From the NCBI GenBank assembly GCA_031255975.1, contig JAIRRM010000017.1, forward strand, positions 1-8,004: a stretch of DNA of 8,004 nt. The letters run 5' to 3'. The stretch is from Propionibacteriaceae bacterium (GTDB lineage Bacteria > Actinomycetota > Actinomycetes > Propionibacteriales > Propionibacteriaceae). A program made the translations under genes and the position numbers. Positions 5,898 through 8,004 of the stretch are shown piece by piece (the first letter of the stretch is position 1; each line of letters begins with the position of its first letter). The notes under the pieces are model-generated. The model was not told where the DNA came from. It worked only from the letters and a program-made list of their open reading frames with translations, and made no database searches.

Positions 5898-7217
5898 TCA
5901 GACCATTACGAAGAACCGTACGTAGATGTAGACCCACGCGACGGCGACAGTGATTAGGGTGACGGGGATGCCGTATTTGGCAAACTTCCAGAAACTGATC
6001 TTGTGCCCAGCACCGGCCGCGATGCCGATGACTACCACGTTGGCCCCGGCGGCCACACTGGTCATGTTGCCACCGAGATCAGCGCCGAATACGAACGCCC
6101 ACCACAGTGGGCTCTCCGCGCCGACATGCTGCGTCGCGGCGACCATTTCGGAGACGATGGGCACCATCGCCGTGGTGTATGGAATGTTATCCACCACCGC
6201 GCCGATACCAGCGGAACCCAGCAGCAGACCGGTGACGCCAAACAGTTCGTTATCCCCCATCAGTTCGGCGGCAAAATCGCCGAGCAGGCCGAGCACGCCG
6301 ATCTCCACCAGCACCCCGACGAGCACGAACAGCGACATGAAGAACGCCAGCGTCGTCCACTCGACTTCGGCGAGGAACTGGTGCGGTTTGGCACGCGAGA
6401 CCAGCACCATCAACCCGGCACCGAGCATCGATACGATCGGCGGGTCAAGGGGCACCACTTCATGCAGTGCGAACACCACCATGATGATGCCCAGCACCAC
6501 CAGGCAACGCACCAGTAGCCCCATGTTGGGGATGGCGTCGATGGGATCGACGTCGCCCAGCGCCTCTTCCACGTCGATCTTCTTACGCAACTGCTTACGG
6601 AAAACGAACGCCAGTATCCCTATCAACAGCACCAGTTCGATTACGAACAGCGGCAATGAGTACACCAAGAAGTCGGTGAAGGTGAGGTCGGCACGCGAGG
6701 CGATAATCAGGTTCGGCGGGTCACCGATGAGTGTGGATATGCCACCCACGTTGGCCGCAAATATCAGTGAAATCAGATACGGCATCGGTGAGATGCCCAA
6801 CCTCTTGCACACAGACAAGGTGACCGGCGCTACCAACAGCACCACCGTCACGTTGTCAAGGATTGGCGAGAAGAACGCGGTGACCACGGCAAGTACGATC
6901 ATCAGCCGGATGGGGCGTCCTTTGGACACCCGTGCCGCCCACAGTGCGATGAACTCGAACAAACCGGTGTGCCGTAGCACACTCACCACGATCATCATGC
7001 CGAACAGCAGGAAGATGACAGACCAGTCAACGCCGGTGTGCTCGTTGAAAAACGCCGACTCCGCGTTGACCAGCGGCCCTTCTTCCCGGAACAACCCCAG
7101 CAACGCCATCGCCGCCACGCCCCCGAGCGCTGCCGCCACACGATGAACCTTCTCCGTGGCGATCAGGGCATACGAGACCCCGAAGATGACAACCGCGATG
7201 CTGGCGATCAGATCCAT
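5898..7217 (-). CDS. ArsB/NhaD-superfamily permease (SLC13/P-protein-like anion or ion transporter)
   Basis: A 439-residue protein with about 11 hydrophobic segments, in the Ion Transporter superfamily that includes ArsB, NhaD and the P-protein/CitMHS permeases. The two inverted halves carry matching motifs: SPILDNVTVVLLVAPVT (117-133) with NVGGISTLIGDPPNLIIA (156-173), and VVDNIPYTTAMVPIV (341-355) with ADLGGNMTSVAAGANVVV (379-396). A charged cytoplasmic loop (207-225) separates the halves. The likely role is sodium- or proton-linked transport of an inorganic or carboxylate ion across the plasma membrane; the family is too broad to name the substrate. The ATG start has AGGTAGGAG 5 bases upstream. 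It begins 52 bases after tRNA-Phe, with no clear terminator between, and is the first gene of the four-gene unit leading into the acetate-kinase-like gene. Confidence 0.92.
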   Translation of the reverse strand: MDLIASIAVVIFGVSYALIATEKVHRVAAALGGVAAMALLGLFREEGPLVNAESAFFNEHTGVDWSVIFLLFGMMIVVSVLRHTGLFEFIALWAARVSKGRPIRLMIVLAVVTAFFSPILDNVTVVLLVAPVTLSVCKRLGISPMPYLISLIFAANVGGISTLIGDPPNLIIASRADLTFTDFLVYSLPLFVIELVLLIGILAFVFRKQLRKKIDVEEALGDVDPIDAIPNMGLLVRCLVVLGIIMVVFALHEVVPLDPPIVSMLGAGLMVLVSRAKPHQFLAEVEWTTLAFFMSLFVLVGVLVEIGVLGLLGDFAAELMGDNELFGVTGLLLGSAGIGAVVDNIPYTTAMVPIVSEMVAATQHVGAESPLWWAFVFGADLGGNMTSVAAGANVVVIGIAAGAGHKISFWKFAKYGIPVTLITVAVAWVYIYVRFFVMV

Positions 7218-7269
7218 ACCACTCCTACCTTATTAGTGGTTGCTGTGGATACATCCAGCATAGCCGAGG

Positions 7270-7343
7270 TGGTCAGGGGCGGGATCGAACCGCCGACCTC
7301 TTCCTTTTCAGGGAAGCGCTACTACCGGCTGAGCTACCTGACC
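7270..7343 (-). tRNA. tRNA-Phe(GAA)
   Basis: A 74-nt minus-strand cloverleaf. The acceptor stem GGTCAGG/CCTGACC is perfect, the anticodon arm is CTTCC-CTGAAAA-GGAAG with anticodon GAA, and the T-arm is GGCGG-TTCGATC-CCGCC. The D-arm reads GCTCAGCCGGTAGTAGC, so the fourth D-stem pair is a C-T mismatch where most relatives have C-G. The discriminator is A and CCA is not encoded (CCT follows). It decodes TTT/TTC. Confidence 0.97.
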
Positions 7344-7348
7344 ATGTC

Positions 7349-7377
7349 ACAGAACCGACCAACGGCCCTTTTATCAA
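7349..7377 (-). promoter_or_regulatory. Possible promoter of tRNA-Phe
   Basis: The minus strand has TTGATA (7372-7377, five of six matches to TTGACA), a 17-bp spacer and TTCTGT (7349-7354), a weak -10. The -10 ends 5 bases before the tRNA. The -35 shares bases with the T-rich tail of the tRNA-Asp terminator. Confidence 0.3.
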
Positions 7378-7399
7378 AGAAGCGGTGCCCTGCACCGCT
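7373..7399 (-). terminator. Intrinsic terminator of tRNA-Asp
   Basis: On the minus strand, 5 bases after tRNA-Asp, a perfect 8-bp GC-rich stem AGCGGTGC/GCACCGCT (7381-7388 with 7392-7399) closes a 3-base loop and is followed by TCTTTGAT. This is a standard Rho-independent form and separates tRNA-Asp from tRNA-Phe. Confidence 0.7.
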
Positions 7400-7404
7400 C
7401 CCAG

Positions 7405-7478
7405 CGACCCCGACGGGACTCGAACCCGCGACCTCCGCCGTGACAGGGCGGCGCGCTAACCAACTGCGCTACGGGGCC
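7405..7478 (-). tRNA. tRNA-Asp(GTC)
   Basis: A 74-nt minus-strand cloverleaf. The acceptor stem is GGCCCCG/CGGGGTC (one G-U pair), the D-arm is GCGCAGTTGGTTAGCGC, the anticodon arm is CCGCC-CTGTCAC-GGCGG with anticodon GTC, and the T-arm is GCGGG-TTCGAGT-CCCGT. The discriminator is G, as expected for Asp. CCA is not encoded (CTG follows). It decodes GAC/GAT. Confidence 0.97.
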
Positions 7479-7487
7479 ATTCGTACG

Positions 7488-7551
7488 TCCGTACCGAACA
7501 ACCTCCTCAGGACAACTAGAGCATCATAGCGTGGGCCGAACAGCTAACGGA
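7488..7551 (-). promoter_or_regulatory. Promoter region of tRNA-Asp (two candidates)
   Basis: Two arrangements fit on the minus strand. Candidate one has a good -10, TATGAT (7523-7528), with a poor -35, TCCGTT (7546-7551), and gives a leader of roughly 40 bases. Candidate two has -35 TTGTCC (7510-7515), a 16-bp spacer and -10 TACGGA (7488-7493), and gives a very short leader like those inferred for the other tRNAs. The sequence alone does not decide. Confidence 0.3.
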
Positions 7552-7571
7552 AATCAGCTAGCGGCGCTAGC
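7551..7571 (-). terminator. Hairpin at the 3' end of the DUF3073 gene
   Basis: On the minus strand, GCTAGC-GCC-GCTAGC (7557-7571) forms a 6-bp stem made of the last Ala/Ser codons, followed by TGATTT that includes the stop codon. It may act as a short intrinsic terminator, but the repeat of Ala-Ser codons could also explain it. Confidence 0.3.
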
Positions 7572-7769
7572 GCTGTCCGTCTCATCGCCGGTTTCGTAAC
7601 GCGCGGCGAGATCAGCCCACTTGTCTTGGGCCTCGTCGAGTGGATCGTCTTCACTGTACGGCTCACCCCTGAGCTCCCGCTCCAGCGATGCGAAGTCAGT
7701 GTCTATCGGGCGATATTTTAGATCGCGGGCTACCTTGGTCTGCTTCGCCTTCTGTCGGCCGCGCCCCAT
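7554..7769 (-). CDS. DUF3073 family small protein
   Basis: A 71-residue soluble protein of an actinobacterial family with no known function. The conserved N-terminus is MGRGRQKAKQTKVARDLKY, very basic, followed by DTDFASLERELRG (23-35) and an acidic tail (EDDPLDEAQDKW, ETGDETDS). The basic head and acidic tail suggest a nucleic-acid- or ribosome-associated or disordered protein, but that is inference. The start is the ATG followed by GGGCGCGG; only a weak GAG precedes it, with GGGGG further upstream. It lies 137 bases downstream of purM on the same strand, a neighbourhood I recall from other actinobacteria. Confidence 0.93.
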   Translation of the reverse strand: MGRGRQKAKQTKVARDLKYRPIDTDFASLERELRGEPYSEDDPLDEAQDKWADLAARYETGDETDSASAAS

Positions 7770-7836
7770 ATCTCGGGTCAGCCCCCTTCAGCTCAAGTCA
7801 CGATGGGGCCGCCTGGGCCCGCGCAAACACGGTCAG

Positions 7837-7865
7837 AGTTTATTCGTGCCTACAAGGGTATCGAA
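7837..7865 (-). promoter_or_regulatory. Possible promoter of the DUF3073 gene
   Basis: The minus strand has TAAACT (7837-7842), which fits the TANNNT form of actinobacterial -10 elements, with TTCGAT (7860-7865) 17 bp upstream as a weak -35. It would give a leader of about 60 bases containing a small GGGCC/GGCCC hairpin (7805-7819). Confidence 0.3.
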
Positions 7866-7906
7866 TCGATGGGCCGAACCAAAGCCGAACTGCGGAACTC
7901 GGACGT

Positions 7907-8004
7907 TCAACTTTGATGTGCGCCGGCGAGTTTAACGGTTGCCGGTTCGCCGACGGCGGAGCACACCGTACCGCACACCCAAGCCGGTATGCCGCGCTCC
8001 TCCA
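7907..8004 (-). CDS. purM: Phosphoribosylformylglycinamidine cyclo-ligase, C-terminal end (5' end outside window)
   Basis: The last 31 codons and stop of a minus-strand gene whose start lies beyond the right window edge. The visible sequence, EERGIPAWVCGTV followed by GEPATVKLAGAHQS, matches the usual PurM C-terminus (RGxPAWVxGEV then a short loop and a xVxLxGxH ending). PurM (AIR synthetase) closes the imidazole ring in purine biosynthesis using ATP. The DUF3073 gene directly downstream supports the call. With so few residues, the assignment rests on the C-terminal pattern and the neighbour. Confidence 0.8.
   Translation of the reverse strand, partial: EERGIPAWVCGTVCSAVGEPATVKLAGAHQS

Noticed and set aside
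5950..7146. A 398-codon plus-strand frame antisense to the permease
   Set aside because: Ser/Thr/Pro-rich composition typical of the reverse strand of a membrane protein gene; the permease on the other strand has clear family motifs.
1..8004. CRISPR array, phage or insertion sequence
   Set aside because: No regularly spaced direct repeats, no transposase or integrase motif and no terminal repeats with target duplications were seen.

Overview
The window looks like an actinobacterial (Actinomycetes) chromosome segment. G+C is roughly 60% by eye. A DUF3073-family gene, an actinobacterial family, lies directly downstream of the 3' end of purM. The histidine kinase has typical actinomycete HAMP/H-box wording, and there is a ThrE-family exporter and a scattered Lys/Glu/Phe/Asp tRNA set. 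The genus cannot be fixed from the sequence; the moderate G+C would suit a lower-GC actinomycete.

Layout, left to right. (1) 2-931 (+): the C-terminal part of a sensor histidine kinase whose start lies outside the window. (2) 1087-1159 (-): tRNA-Lys(TTT). (3) 1187-1840 (+): a small protein with one N-terminal membrane helix and a domain resembling the GroEL apical (substrate-binding) domain, without the ATPase domain. (4) 1841-2337: intergenic, with a hairpin after the GroEL-like gene, a cluster of REP-like repeats and a strong hairpin terminator for the next tRNA. (5) 2338-2410 (-): tRNA-Glu(TTC), followed to its right by a stretch containing a large three-tier hairpin at 2495-2563. (6) 2645-7217 (-): four closely spaced genes, read right to left: an ArsB/NhaD-type permease, an acetate-kinase-family protein, an O6-alkylguanine-DNA alkyltransferase and a ThrE-family exporter. 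(7) 7270-7343 and 7405-7478 (-): tRNA-Phe(GAA) and tRNA-Asp(GTC), with a terminator between them. (8) 7554-7769 (-): a DUF3073 small protein. (9) 7907-8004 (-): the 3' end of purM.

Two proteins stand out. The acetate-kinase-like protein is a full-length, in-frame ORF that keeps the family fold signatures, but most of its nucleotide- and phosphate-binding residues are replaced. The Asn of the N-terminal phosphate motif is Lys, the catalytic Arg is Ala, HLGNG is YLGRW, and GGIGEN is GTAGEQ. It is probably a pseudokinase or has a changed function. It sits between two transporter genes, so a regulatory or sensing role in transport can be imagined, but nothing in the sequence proves it. The GroEL-apical-like membrane protein is the other: a polypeptide-binding-type fold apparently tethered to the membrane without its ATPase engine.

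The four tRNA genes share a strand, but a four-gene block and the oppositely oriented GroEL-like gene separate them. Each appears to have its own weak promoter or terminator, so they are probably separate transcription units.
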